Positions 46,463 through 58,574 of a DNA stretch of 64,000 nucleotides are shown piece after piece. Under the pieces are notes generated by a model, which saw nothing but the letters and a program-made list of their open reading frames with translations, did no database searches and was not told the DNA's origin. Position numbers and translations under genes: made by a program. Where the stretch lies: contig CAWUHX010000345.1 in assembly GCA_963922205.1 (NCBI GenBank), forward strand, positions 62,001 through 126,000, read 5' to 3'. The stretch is from Romanomermis culicivorax. Taxonomy: Eukaryota > Nematoda > Enoplea > Mermithida > Mermithidae. The number at the start of each line of letters is the position of its first letter. The first letter of the stretch is position 1.

Positions 46463-46982
46463 GTCGCCCCTGATCAAAGTCATCTTACTTTACCTCACTG
46501 AAAACTACGGAAAACTTTTAGGCCAAAAGTTTGATAAAAATTTAACGTTTAACGCATTAATTTTTGTAAAAATCGTGCCTAACTTATTTTTTAGCTAACC
46601 ATGTCAGTGAGAAGAGAAAAAACTGTGCAACAAATTTGTTCACGAAAACCCCAAAAAAATGGAATGCTGATAAAATTTAAATAGATCTAGAATTGTTCAG
46701 GAAGTTCAAATTGATTCAAGTTTCAACTACGAATATCTATGTATGTATATTTAACAACAATGCAAAGACTAGAGAAAATAAATTCGAAAATTGTATAAAT
46801 TTTCGATCCAAACATTGTACCATTATCAACGATAATCGGTTTTTCTATTTGAATCAATCGAACACAAAAAGTAAGAATTCCAGTTTTAAATCCGAATCTG
46901 ACTGAATTCGCAGAGACTATTCAGAATTTTTTACTCATCAGTCTTGACAGCCTATAAAGTTTGCTGCAACAATACTAATACA

Positions 46983-47192
46983 CATACCTGTACTTGGGGG
47001 GGGGTTGGGCGGGGACCTCCCCCTCAAACTTGGCCAACCATGTACCCAACATCACCCAACCCCCCTCCCAGTTTGGAAAAAATTCAAAAAATTTTCAAAA
47101 ACGTGTATGTTTTTTGGCCTCTTTTGGGAAAAATTTCGACTTTTTCCGACTCCCCCCCCCCACCCCAACTGGTCGAAGGTCTTACAGGTATG
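46983..47192. mobile_element. CATACCTGTA-family MITE, TSD CTAATACA
   Basis: It has perfect ends and exact flanks CTAATACA (46975-46982 and 47193-47200), and is 210 bp. A left-truncated older copy follows at 47226-47369 and ends TACAGGTATG. Confidence 0.92.
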
Positions 47193-47384
47193 CTAATACA
47201 CTGTTCGAAGAGAAATCTTTTGCCTTCGAACCCCCCTTTAGTTTAGCAAAAATTGGCAAAAAATTGTATGTTTTTGGTCTTTTTTGGGAAAAATTTCGAC
47301 TCTTTTCGACTCCCTTCCCCAAAAATTAGTATTTACGGCCCCCAACTGGTCGGACTTCTTACAGGTATGACTAGAGTGATTTGT

Positions 47385-48060
47385 TCTGCGCGTAGCGCCG
47401 AAATTTTTTTCTGTATTCCAATGTTCTAGGACGCAGGAAAATGAATCTTTCCATCTTTTATTTTCCAGACAGAAAGTTTTATTTCTCAGTGAATTTATAA
47501 TGAATTTTCGGTCGGACAAACTAAAATTCAAAAACTAGGCAAGCGACTAAGAATTTTGATTTTTCAACCGGCAAGAATTTCTAGCATTGTCTTACATTCG
47601 TAATGTTTCAATCACATGAAAGTCAAAACTTTTGTGAAGATCACAAAAAGATTTTGAGAAAATGACCGAGAAAAATGTTAATTTTCATCAAATTCATCAA
47701 AAAACGCTTACAGGATCAAACATGTATCCATAATATGTTGATAATTAGAACCTATAAGCAGTAAGTACTAACTAGAATGACATTTTCTGACCACGCACTA
47801 GAATTGAAACTTGGCGCGAAGCGCCGGAAATTTTCCACTTTTTTCCATTTTAGAACGCATAAAAAAGCATCTCCGGACAGAAAACCCTAGAAACTAATCA
47901 AAAGAACAGTCAAGCCTCAAGTTGCGCCGTGCAACTTGGCAGAAAAAATTTGGTTACACAGCCCGAAATTTGGTTGCTGTGTACAAAAAAAACCGTTGGT
48001 CGAAGGCTGAATTTCTTTGATTTTTAGTCATTTTAGGGGCTGAAAGCGCAAAATTTTCTC
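47385..48060. repeat. core R3 repeat, related to the palindrome arms
   Basis: It shares with 15700-15990 and 19480-19860 the order: GGACAGAAAACC..., TCAAACATGTATCCATAA-like, GATCACAAAAAGATTTTG, plus the hairpins CTGCGCGTAGCGCC (47388) and TTGGCGCGAAGCGCCGG (47813). Its ends use other words (AACTTGGC, TTTGGTTGCTGTG). No duplication was found. It is noncoding. Confidence 0.6.
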
Positions 48061-48188
48061 AGTGCTTTGCGCCAAGTCAATAAGTATAATATTGGTTACT
48101 TTTATTTGTTTAGAACCTGAGAGAATTGTATTCGAATAGTATATTTGTATGATCGCAATAAACTATGAGATTGTCAATGACTGAAAAA

Positions 48189-49548
48189 CAGCGTTGGGGA
48201 AAAAACCATTTTCAAAATTTTGAATTTGTTTTTTGGGGTTTTCTGGGTTTAATCAGGATTTTTTTATTTCAAAATTGTGGATCTGAAGTAAGTATAAAAG
48301 AAAAGCAAATGCAACATCTCTTAAGTTATATTCTTCATAAAGCAAAACATTTTCAGATCATTTTTCCTGATTTTAAGCAAAAAACACGATTCCTTAATAT
48401 AAAAAATAAAGTCATATATTAATGCACCGCCAAAAAAATTTTTGGCATTGAATTTCATGAAGACTAGCTTTTCGACCGACGCAGATGACAATCGATTATG
48501 CAACTTGCTGTGAACAAAGTCAAATATTGAAAAATTACGCTCTGATGACGCAGTGGACACCAAAATTGAAAACACCTGAATATAACATGACAAAAAAATT
48601 CGCTTGCTTGCCATTATTAGTCTTAAAAAACGTAATCTCAAGGCAGTTTTTTCGGAACGAAGGTCACGTTTAGCCTTCCGTCAACCATTATTGCATAGCA
48701 GATTTTTGCCCGTTCTCCAGCATTTTGTAACGAGACGTATTTTTTTCATCTTCACTTGCCAAGATCATTTATTCATTGAGTTGTTTGTAAATTGTGACTT
48801 TGCAGGATGAAAAAAGTTTGATGTTTCTTTCTTCAACATTCATACTGCTTACAGCCATTTAACCAGCATATTTGGTGGTCCATTTTCAGCCCATTTTGGG
48901 ACCCAAAAAGCCGTCAGCTGGCTCTTTCTCCAGTGAGTCTGCTGTCTCCCTCAAAATTTTGAGGCTGTCCAAGTCAGCTCACGAAATGCTAATGGCTGTG
49001 AGCAGTAGGTACATTAACAAAAACATTAGTAGTTAGTTACAAGTAATGCTGTGTATTGCTCACTAGCACTGCCCATAAGTGTTCATGACTCATGAGCAGT
49101 AAAGTCTGCCTAATATTCAGGTAAACTACCGAATCAAATTAACTTCAGCCAAAAAGACAATTCGAACATGAGTAAAATTTATTGAATATGAATCTTCAGC
49201 TTTTTGGTTAGAAAAAGTCAATTCAACTCAACAGTCATAGGAACCTAATTAAATAGCGCTAAAAAGTCTCCTGAATTGAAAATTTACGATAGCATTTGAT
49301 TTGTTTGTTGTGTTGTGTGATCTCATCTCAAATATGTTGTGATGTCAGTGTCAGAAAAGACTGCATTGCAGTTACTAAAGTTGGCTCAACTCTCAATTTG
49401 ATTGTTAAATCAGGAAGAAACTTGTATTCCTGAGAACAAAATAGAAAAAAATGAATTTGTTTCGTAAAAAAACCCCGAAACCCAGAAATGTCCAATTTTC
49501 TAACCCAAAGAACCCATCAACCCAAAAACCCAATGCCCGCCAACACTG
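48189..49548. mobile_element. CAGCGTTGG hAT derivative, TSD CTGAAAAA
   Basis: The ends CAGCGTTGGGGAAAAAACC and CCCGCCAACACTG are flanked by CTGAAAAA (48181-48188 and 49549-49556). GGGTTTTTTGG-like words occur near the ends. It holds a transposase C-terminus on the minus strand. It is a relative of the elements at 39788 and 42470, but with a full 8-bp duplication. Confidence 0.87.
48321..48641 (-). pseudogene. hAT transposase C-terminal fragment
   Basis: The frame contains ILVSTASSERNFSIFDFVHS followed by KLHNRL and EKLVFMKFN, the hATC region, close in wording to 42853-43191. The catalytic part is not visible, and the rest of the 1.36-kb element is short for an autonomous hAT (usually more than 2.5 kb). 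Confidence 0.83.
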
Positions 49549-49556
49549 CTGAAAAA

Positions 49557-52309
49557 TGAATAGAAATGGTTAACTTCCACTGTTCATTCAGTGTTATATG
49601 AAACCGAAATTTTTATTTTTGGTGTTTGATTCGAGCAGAAAAATCGACATTGTCGGCCCAATTTTTTGACTAAAAATTTACGCGACGCGACTTTCAGCTT
49701 AGTTTTTTTCAGGAGGAAGCAATTATGGACACCCTCAATTGAATTATATACATCAGTGTTTGGATAAGAATTAAATTTAAAAAATTAAATGAACAAATTA
49801 AAAGCCGAAATTAAAGAAAAATATAAAATGCCTGAAAAATTCTATAAAAATATGCGAATTCTCTCGCAGCATCCGATTTCTTTTCAAATCGTATAAATCA
49901 TTTTCTCGATCAGTTTTTCTTATCGCACTCACGAGCTTAGATAAAATACAGTGGCACGATTATCAAATTAGTGCGGCGAAAGTATTTTTAATTATGTTTT
50001 TATCAAACTTTCAGCATAAAACTTTAAAGGCTTTCAGTAGGGTTTTAGGCTGGAAAAAACTTTTTGTGCCATTGGCACAAATTTTTTTGACCTTTGTGCC
50101 AATTGGCACAAATGTCTGTGCACAAAAAAACGCTAATGGCACTATTTCTTTCCGCGAACTTTTTCCCACAAATGTGGAAAGAAGTCAAATTTTTTCCCAC
50201 ATCTGGAAAATTTTTTGCGAAAAGTTTTCGTTTCAAAATTCTATGAGTTACGGTAGAAACACGTAAATATATGACTTATAAATTACAACGAAACGCCTCA
50301 TCTCACATCCTATTGTTTTTTTCACCGGATTTTTCCTCAAATAGGGAAAGGGGTCAAAAATTTTTTCAGTATTTTCCCCAATTTGTTATTTTCGGTCAAA
50401 AATGCTCATAGATGCTTTATTTAACTGTTTTTAAACTTTTTAAAGCATTCTGATGATAAATTTTTCGAATTTAATCTCCGAAATAATTCAATTTGTGGTT
50501 CAAAAATCTTAAAATGGAGAATTTCATTATTTTAAAAAACTTTAAACCAGTAATTGATCCTTCTTAAACTTTAATCAATTTGACCATTGTTAATTTTTGT
50601 GAAAATAACTTTTTCGCATTCGGTAACTGATTGAAATATCATCAGATTGGGACAGTGACATACCCGTTTCCAGGATTTTAAAAAAGGGGGGAATTTTCAA
50701 AATTGTTCAGAATTTACTGAATAAAGAAATCATTTTTGCAGTAAAGACGACTTATATTCTTCGATTAGTCGCTAAATTCTTTGTTTGACGAAAAGTAATT
50801 TAATTAGAGAATTGTGATGTATAAGTACAATGAAAATTTTAAATGTAAAAAAATTTAGAGGGGAATTCCCCCCTTCCTCCTCTAAATACGGATCTGGATG
50901 CTTGTTGAAAAATTCTAATTTTTGGTTGCTTATCTGATTTTTCTATTTCAGTCGCATGCATTCAATATGATTTTCTGCATTTTGTGATTGTTATCCATGG
51001 CAGGAATAATGATGAATTATTATCCACGGTGGGAATAATGACTCAATTAGAAAAAAACATCTGTGTGTTTGTCAAAAATCTTTTCATCTCCAATTTGAGC
51101 CACAAATCATGAAAAATGAAGTACTGAAACAGATTTTTTGTGCTCCAGAAAAAAAGTCGGGTTACTCTAAATTAAAATTTCTGACGGATTCGCACCTATT
51201 CAAGCGATATTTTGTTGGTTCTAAATTTACAATAGCATGAGTTGATTAATTGAATGAAATGAAAAATATTTATTGCTGTTACACAAAATAAAAAGATAAA
51301 TGAAAAATGAAATACGTACATAATATAAAGTCGTATGAATAATAAGATTCGTAAATCGACTCGCGAAAGATGTGGATATTTTAAGAAACGGGTAAATCAT
51401 GCCGCCCCCCCTAAATCCGCACTTGGGTGCAAAGGTTACTTAAAAAGTAACAACTTAATGCACCCCCAATTCTTTATCGAAGTTCATTAAATTATACTTT
51501 TCTGATGCAAAATGTTGTTCTGCGATTGGCCTAACCTATATGTCGCGCTTCAGTTTTCGTGTGTCCTTGAGAAATCCGTCAGTGACTGATAACCCAATTT
51601 TTTGTTGAATTCATGTGTATAATAAAATACCTGTTGCGTTTTTTCATGTTTCAGATCATTGAAATATTCCTTTTTGAGTTTAACGTATAATTATGATTGG
51701 TAAAGTGATATCCAGTATATTAAAAATATTAAAGAATCTCAAAAAACATGAATAGAGCATGATTGCAGAACAATAACCCGAAAATGCAATTTAAAATGAA
51801 AATTCTACGATGCTAAACGTCGAGTAAGTTTGTCTTGTCAGCCTTTTTCCTTAATAACTCATGAGATACAGTTTTAAAAGTCTAAAACTGACGTCAGTTC
51901 TATAAAATACAAGAAAACTAGCTTTTAATCGTTTTGGTAAAGAAAAGTTGTACTATGCTACTTGGCCTGTGCAAAAAAACACCGGCGTCCAACGTTTTTT
52001 CATCTGTTATTTTGTATTAAAAAAAATTTGAAAACGTCGGAAAAATTTTAAGCGTGGTTATCATTGTGAAAGAAATTTTCGTACTTATGCACTAACATTG
52101 TTTCCACATGGTAACCCAACTTAAAATTTTTTCCTCGTTTTTCAAAAATTTTTGACATTTTTAAAAACACTTTTAATCCCAACTTTTTAACTTTCAATAT
52201 GTTGCTTGTTAGTAGCTAAAAAGATGATTTTGCTTCACAGGTTGTTTTTCAGATCAGTTGGTTGGTTTGGTTGGCTGATTCTCCATTTCTTTGATTCATA
52301 TATGTAATG
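49557..52309. other. no gene recognised; a few repeat ends
   Basis: Bases 50062-50230 hold GTGCCAATTGGCACAAA and CCACAAATGTGGAAA words. Bases 50660-50900 are bounded by CCGTTTCCAGGATTTT and AAATACGGATCTGG and may be an old element. Nothing coding was found on either strand. Confidence 0.5.
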
Positions 52310-52665
52310 GGGCTCTCAGTCAGGGATGCGGGAAGGCTCGGACGGCTTTTTCGGGGCCAAGGGTTACTAATTCCCCAAATTTTTAGGAGAGAGTTTCTGA
52401 AGGAATAAGATCGACTTTTTCACCAAAAAATACGAAAAATGATTCAAAAAAAGATTAATTTTTGTCTTAAAAAATCATAGAAAATGTATATATCCATGGC
52501 ACAAAGCGCTGAGACAAATGACAAAAATTGACCTTTTTCATCAAACAATTGATATTTTCAGTGTTTTTGCGACCAAAAGCATGGGGGTCCCTATCATAGC
52601 CATAGGATTGAAAAATCTTGGGGGTTGCCGACAATTTCTGGGCGGTGTGTTCCTATAGCACTTCC
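52310..52665. repeat. repeat family X, copy 3
   Basis: It shares AAAAATTGACCTTTTTCATCAAA, CACAAAGCGCTGAGA (hairpin remnant) and the closing CCTATAGCACTT with the copies at 25018 and 58575. Confidence 0.6.
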
Positions 52666-53692
52666 ACTTAGTGATGGACTGATAGCCAAAAATTTGCCAT
52701 CAGCTGATGCCATTGCATTGACCAGAGTTGCCGATGCATTGGCTGTAACATCTACAAAATGCAACCTGAAGTTGCTACAATGTAATAAATTTAAAATTAT
52801 AAATTATTCAAAAATTTTGACTGATATTTTCAACATTCAGTAATTAAAAACATTTTCATTCATCCAATCGGTCATCAACAAAAGCATCTGTTGTACTATC
52901 CTCACTTTGATTGCTGAGTTCACTAGAAGCATCTTCAACTTCAGCTTTTATGTTTTTGAAAGTTGCACTATTGAATCCAATGGCACGTAAGGTTATGCTC
53001 AAAGAATAAAAGCATTTGTATATTTTTTGGCAATAAACGGGATCTTTTTCAACTTGTTACATCTTTCGTTTTTTAAATGATCGTTTACCTGTTGGAGCCA
53101 AAAAAAGTTTCATGGCAAGCTAAAGAACATTTTTTTCGTAATAAAACTCATTTTTTAACTGCACATTATTTTCATTCACTTCAGCTAATTCTGGTTTTGT
53201 TGTAGCATTTTTCTTCCAATATTCCAGTGGTGGAGAATCGAAGTTTACTTTTGATTCGGCAATGTGTATTCTGAAATGATGGCTTCTGCTTGCTCATATG
53301 TTGACATTGCACATTATTCAGGCTCTAGCTCATCTTCAAATGAACTTGCAATATAGCTAAATGGTGCCTGAAATTTGTCCATTTCGTGTAAATGCTTGAA
53401 TTATTTACATTAGGCTTTATACTGAAAAAGTTTGGATGATGATTTTGAAGATTTGTTAGATTTTTGGACCATATTTTCAGAAAAGCATTTATTTTGTTGT
53501 TTTTGATTAACAAACATTCTAGCCAAAGCTAGCTCAGCTTTCACCAGAATTGTTTCGGCGAATGGCAAACATTCTAGTACTACCATTTTTCTTTTCCACG
53601 ATTTTTTATCTAAAAGTTCATTAAAGTAGATAACCAAGTTTGCAAATTATCCACGTTTTGAATCCAGAACCTATAAAGTGAACTGTCACGGC

Positions 53693-53873
53693 CAGGCCTG
53701 TAGGCAGGAGATGGATTGGGGGTCATGCCCCCCCCCAAAGTGTTTCAAGTGTTTAAAAAAAGGCAAAGTTTTTTTCGTTCGAGGAAAAGTCAAGTCAGAA
53801 ATGCCAATTTTACAGTAAATTAAGTGAAAAAAATGTGTGCCCCTACCGAAAAAAATATCTGGCTACAGGCCTG
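53693..53873. mobile_element. hAT-type MITE, TSD GTCACGGC
   Basis: The 181-bp element has ends CAGGCCTGTAGGCAG and CTGGCTACAGGCCTG and exact flanks GTCACGGC (53685-53692 and 53874-53881). Interior pieces (AAAAAGGCAAAG) recur in inverted order at about 27950-28020. Confidence 0.92.
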
Positions 53874-54554
53874 GTCACGGCCATGTATGCATCATGTGAT
53901 TCTGAGCTCCAAATATTAGTTGTCAGTGAACATGTCTCAGATTTTCCTGCCACTTAACGTTTGACTTCTGATTTTACTTTTGCAAAAACCTGTTTTAATA
54001 ATTATGTAATGTACAATTTTTCATAATTAGCTAGAACAGAAACCTACAATTGCCATTAGTGTTGTTCGCATATATTTGGCAGAGGGAACTGTAAATTGTG
54101 GATTCAAAAGTGAAACAAACTTTTTGAAGCTTTCGTTTTCAACTAGTAAAAATGGCAGGTCAGCATTAATAATCAGTTCAAGTAATTCATGTTTCATAGC
54201 AATTTGTTCTGGGTTACAACCTGCAATAAGTAATTTTTGGGGTAAATCTTTTTACATCGCCTTGGGAACTTCACTTAACCCATAATATACTTGTCGGTTT
54301 TGAAAGAAATCATCTATGTATCTTAAGGCCCTGTCATACTTCACCGCGCGGTACCGCACAGCACCGCGTGGCGCCGGTTATTCTATCCATACTAAAAAGC
54401 GGCACCGGTCGGCGCCGCGCGGTACCATCTTTGAAGTATGAATAGGTTTTTGTAATTTTTGTGGTGCCGCGCGGTGCCGCCATCAAGTTTCAACTGAACC
54501 GAAATTTTCGAACAAGTTATGTGTTCTAAAGTTGCAGCATACTGTTGTTGTAAC

Positions 54555-56274
54555 TAGGGTTGTCCCGGAGCGGACATATAACGTACTAACATATGCTTCA
54601 CCAGTGGTACCATTACTTCATGTATCACTCATGGAAAAATTTTTAAGGCTATTCTTCTTCTTTTCATTTCATGTCAGCTATGATAATGCATTGATTGATA
54701 GGTTAGAAAGAGTTTGAGTATTTTAGACAAAAAAAATTAATTTTTAAGATAACTGTCATTACTAAGTACGAGGAAGCTCAATCTTTTCCCAAAGAAACTG
54801 CGTTGCACACATGCCTAGACACTTCTATCGATTCATCTGCAGGGTTTTTAGCACAGTGTTAATGAAACCAGAGCCATGCTAATGGAAATTTTTGGACGTT
54901 AGCACGCATGCTAATGACTGGAAGTGAAAAATTTTTGAAAAAAGTTTGAGAAAAAAGTTGAAGATATCACAAAAATTAAACAATTGTAGGTTTTCTGAAA
55001 AAAATTAAGAACCTGTATTGAAGTTGAAGTGCAGTTCCAGATACAATGAAAATATGTAAACTTTTATCCAAACAGAACGTGACTTTCGCGATTCCTAAAA
55101 GTATTACTGTCAAACTGACTACTGAACATTTACTTGTCTAGAGAACCCCATGGGGGGTACGGGGGGTACTACCCCGGTCTTAGATTTGGAAATTCATTTA
55201 CTACCCCCATAAAAACAGCTCACTATAGCAAAAAATTTTGGTAGACCTCATCCTCTCCTCAGTAGAGTATAGTAATACGAGAAAAATTGCACACTAGTCT
55301 TTTTGACACATTTACTGAGCAAATGATAATGGGAAAGTATGCAACTTCTTTGCCATATAGCAATTTTCAGAAAAGGATATCAGCACATTAATATATACTA
55401 CTTGTGGGAAATCATTATATATATAGTAATTGTGAGATCAAATAATGACTTACGTATATGTGATTCACCAAAAAATCGCCTTTTGGGAAGAAAAACATTA
55501 TGTTCTTAAAATTCTTCCTCTTCATGCTCTCCTTTCCTTTTCTCCGCTTTTGGGTTGGGTCTTCTGTGCACATATGGTTACCCAAGCTGTGGCATACTTT
55601 CCTGCTATGATTTCAGACATGCGAGGTCCGTTGATGTGGATCAGGAGTGGTACCTGGTTTCAAACTCGTAGTTCATAATCTAATAGGATTAATAATAGCA
55701 TAGCCACATTCAGCATCAGCACTTTCAATTGGAGGCACTGTTCCAAGCCTAATCAGTGATGGAATAAGCTCATACTACTGAAGATGCTGGTTCAAATAAT
55801 GTTTCCAAAAGTATGTTGTGCACGATTCTTGAAATGTGCAGGAATCAGTTGACACAACAATCTTCAAAGTGTGACCATGGTCTGCGTATAATTAGTATAT
55901 TCAAGTTGCATGATTGGGAGCTGGAACAAGGGGGTTGAAATAGTGAATGATGTTTGACCATAAAAAGCGTAAAGTAGGGGCATTATTCATTCTTGTAAGT
56001 TGAGAATTGTTTTGTCGTTAGAGTACTACAACACCCCCTTCTGCAGAAAAACTGGGAGCAAAAAAAAGCTCACGGAATATTTCAAGTACTACCCATAAAA
56101 TTTACGATTTTACCCCTATACCTAAATGTTTGACCTTGGGGACCTCTGTACTTGTTATATTGTAAACTTCGGTTCTACTATAAATCGAGCTTGTTTTCCT
56201 ATCAAAACTACTAGTTTTACGTAGTCTTGCCCCGAACCGGGACAACCCTAGCGCCGGGGCCTGGGACAACCCTA
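54555..56274. mobile_element. hAT element with TAGGGTTGTCCC ends, TSD GTTGTAAC
   Basis: The 1,720-bp element has ends TAGGGTTGTCCCGG and GGGACAACCCTA, exactly flanked by GTTGTAAC (54547-54554 and 56275-56282). A second copy of the right end (GGGACAACCCTAGC) stands 24 bp inside the first. Bases 54843-54920 hold AGCACG/GCTAAT words like the LARS intron element at 5556. No transposase is recognisable. The plus-strand frame at 55445-55678 is open but unknown. Confidence 0.88.
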
Positions 56275-56795
56275 GTTGTAACATATTGTTGCATACTGTG
56301 ACATCTATTCATGTAGTTGAGTCATATTTTTCACTTGAATGGTGAATTCTGACACCTGTCAAATTATTTTACCAAATTGATTACTTAATTTTCAATGAAG
56401 ATTTACTAAGAAGTTGATCACTCAATTTGCAATGAAGACATTAATGTATAAAAATGATGAATATGCAAAGTAGGTGTAAACATGTTCCTGCAGCAAGTGT
56501 ACTCGCACATTTCGATTGTGTCTTTATTCCGCCAACGTCTCTTTTCCGCAAATATCTCGATTGTCCGAAAGTCCATATTCCCCGTAACTCTCGATTCCCC
56601 GAATAATGAATAAATTTCCTCTTTCCCCGGAAAATGCATTAGTCCGTATTCCCTGAACGTCCGGATTTCCCTAAAACTAGGGAGAGGATAGATCCATTTT
56701 GAATCTGGGTCGTAAACAGCTGGTCTGACCGGACCCAGATCAGATCTGGATCCTGTATATAGCACATATGTGAATGAATAATCGTGTATATATGT

Positions 56796-57012
56796 CAGTG
56801 TTTTTTATTGCACGAGCTGTTTTGCACGGTGCAAAAAAATCACCAAAAAATTTTTGCACGCCAAAAATTTTTTTGTACGTACTATACTAAAATGCACCAA
56901 AATGCATTTTTTTCTATATGAAAACACCAAATTTTTTCACATTTAATAAAAGCTTTTTGCACGGTGCAAAAAATCTGAAAAAAAAGTTTTGCACGAGCGG
57001 AAAAAGTTTTTT
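56796..57012. repeat. truncated inverted GTGCAAAA-family MITE
   Basis: It reads as the reverse complement of 10427-10648, from CAGTGTTTTTTATTGCACG to GCACGAGCGGAAAAAGTTT. It lacks the last ~20 bp. It lies inside the TTA-type element. Confidence 0.8.
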
Positions 57013-57959
57013 TTCTTTTTTCAAATTTTTCAAAATCAATCTATATAAATTGATATTTCTCAGCAGTTCAAGAGCTATTAATCGTTGGAATGAGAAGCAA
57101 ATTGAAGCAAGAGCCCAAAATCTTTAGACTAGGCTTTTTTGCAAGCTTCTATCTGCACCGTGCAGGAATGATTGATTTTTTTTTCTTTTGCATCTTTTAT
57201 TTTTCGATTTTTTTCGTATTTTTCATTTTTTTCGCATTTGTCGAGACGAGCAATACACATTTTTTGAGAAGAGCAAAATCCAAAAGTAAAAAAGCGGCGC
57301 CGTAAGGCGCCGCGCGGCACCGCGATGTATGACAGGACCTTTAGATTGCTTTGACGGTGATTCATCTGTGTCTTCATCATTCAAAACGTAAATTTTTTAT
57401 GATTCCTAAAAATATAAAAAAATAAATAATATGATATTAAACTCACTAAATTGATAATCACTACTTTTTCTGGTTCACTGTTTGTTGCCTTTTCCTTGCC
57501 ACTCTTATCGATTGTTTTGTGTTTGCTCTTCGTATGGCCTAACGTTACTCATACTTTTGGCTGATGTACTTACCCTACTGATTTTTGTTCCACAAATTGA
57601 ACATTTTGCCTTTGATTTATCATCACATATTTCGAAGTAACTCCAAACCACCGACATTTCAAAACTTAATACAAAATACCCATGCGGGTTACTCGTAGAC
57701 ACGTAAAAATGAATTTTGCAAACAACAATATGAATAGATTGCTCCAAGCCCCCAACTAACAACTGTTTAGTGCAGACAACACAGGGCAGTCATGCCAAAC
57801 ATTGAGTTAACAATTTTCACAAAAAAATAATTCATTTGTCAAAGTACAGTAAAATATAAATGTGAACGATTTGTTTTTTACGCATAAGCACCTGCATCTA
57901 TTCTAACAGAAACTTGCCAAACAATCAGCCGATCTCTGTCTTTTTTTTCCCTCCTTTTC

Positions 57960-58180
57960 TCCCTCTTTCTCCTCCAGGTGGATAAAACCTTCCACCTGAG
58001 ACCCTCAACACCCCCACTGAACTTTTTCCAAGAAGACTTTTTGATAATTTTTATGCATATTTTGTATGAAAAACATGCTTGAGGAACTCTTTTTTTTGTT
58101 TTTTTGCTCGCCCATCTCTTGATAAAAAGTCCGAGAATCCCGTCTGGAAAATTCTTGCCATGCGTGTCTGATCAAAATTT
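57960..58180 (-). repeat. SINE-like repeat body
   Basis: Inverted relative to 28080-28310. It shares TGAACTTTTTCCAAGA, TTTTTGATAATTTTTATGCA and AAAATTCTTGCCATGC with the copies at 28080 and 63660. The ends are diffuse. Confidence 0.55.
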
Positions 58181-58574
58181 TCATTATATGCAGAACGTAT
58201 GAAACAATTTTCTGATATCTTACTTTACACTTGATGGCATTTTAAAGTGTCAAGAAAGATGTCGAAATAACCTGAATAATTCATTTGAAGTGTTTTTACG
58301 CACCTTCCTATAAGATGCTACGGCATTTTTTGTTTATTTCTGTAGCCACTAATGTAACTATTAACATTTATATCAGGATTGTTGTATACCGTTTTTGGAC
58401 CTATATATGTCCGCACATGTTGAAAATTGACACAAAAATGCTGTTTCGTGCTATGCCAGTAAATATGCCATCTACGGGATGCAGGAAACATTAAAAACGT
58501 TCAGATTGGATGAACAAAATCAAAGATGTGGGTCGAATCACTGGCACAAGTTCATCGACCTATTCATAATTGTT

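Larger units (their letters stand above)
45021..46497. mobile_element. TTTGATCA-word palindromic MITE split by two insertions
   Basis: The arms GGGGTGACTTTGATCAGGGG ... CCCCTGATCAAAGTCA are inverted around a centre. The left arm is 45021-45143. The right arm is 45376-45434 plus 46463-46497. Two later insertions (45152-45375 and 45435-46462), both with exact 8-bp duplications, explain the gaps. The duplication of the host MITE itself is not clear. Confidence 0.75.
54326..57340. mobile_element. TTA-TSD element with AGGCCCTG ends, carrying other insertions
   Basis: The ends AGGCCCTGTCATACTTC and GATGTATGACAGGACCT are flanked by TTA (54323-54325 and 57341-57343). GC-rich words (GGTACCGCGCGG, GGCGCCGCGCGG) recur at both ends. 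It relates to the 340-bp element at 11608-11947. It contains a hAT element (54555-56274) and a truncated GTGCAAAA copy (56796-57012). No transposase of its own type was recognised, so it is probably nonautonomous. Confidence 0.82.
52860..57657 (-). pseudogene. decayed hAT transposase split by nested insertions
   Basis: A BED finger lies at 57505-57657: VVWSYFEICDDKSKAKCSIC, starting at the ATG at 57657-57655. The middle is at 54045-54330, with HELLELIINADLPFLLVENE followed by FKKFVSLLNPQF and VPSAKYM, the typical pre-core hAT segment. Near the C-terminus (53040-53640) a trace with PPLEYWKKNATTKPELAEV and an eroded dimerisation region is seen. Stops occur throughout. The gene is interrupted by a TTA-type element (54326-57340) and by a MITE (53693-53873). 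Left-end candidate TAGTGATGGACTGATAGCC is at 52669; no matching right end was found. Confidence 0.78.
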
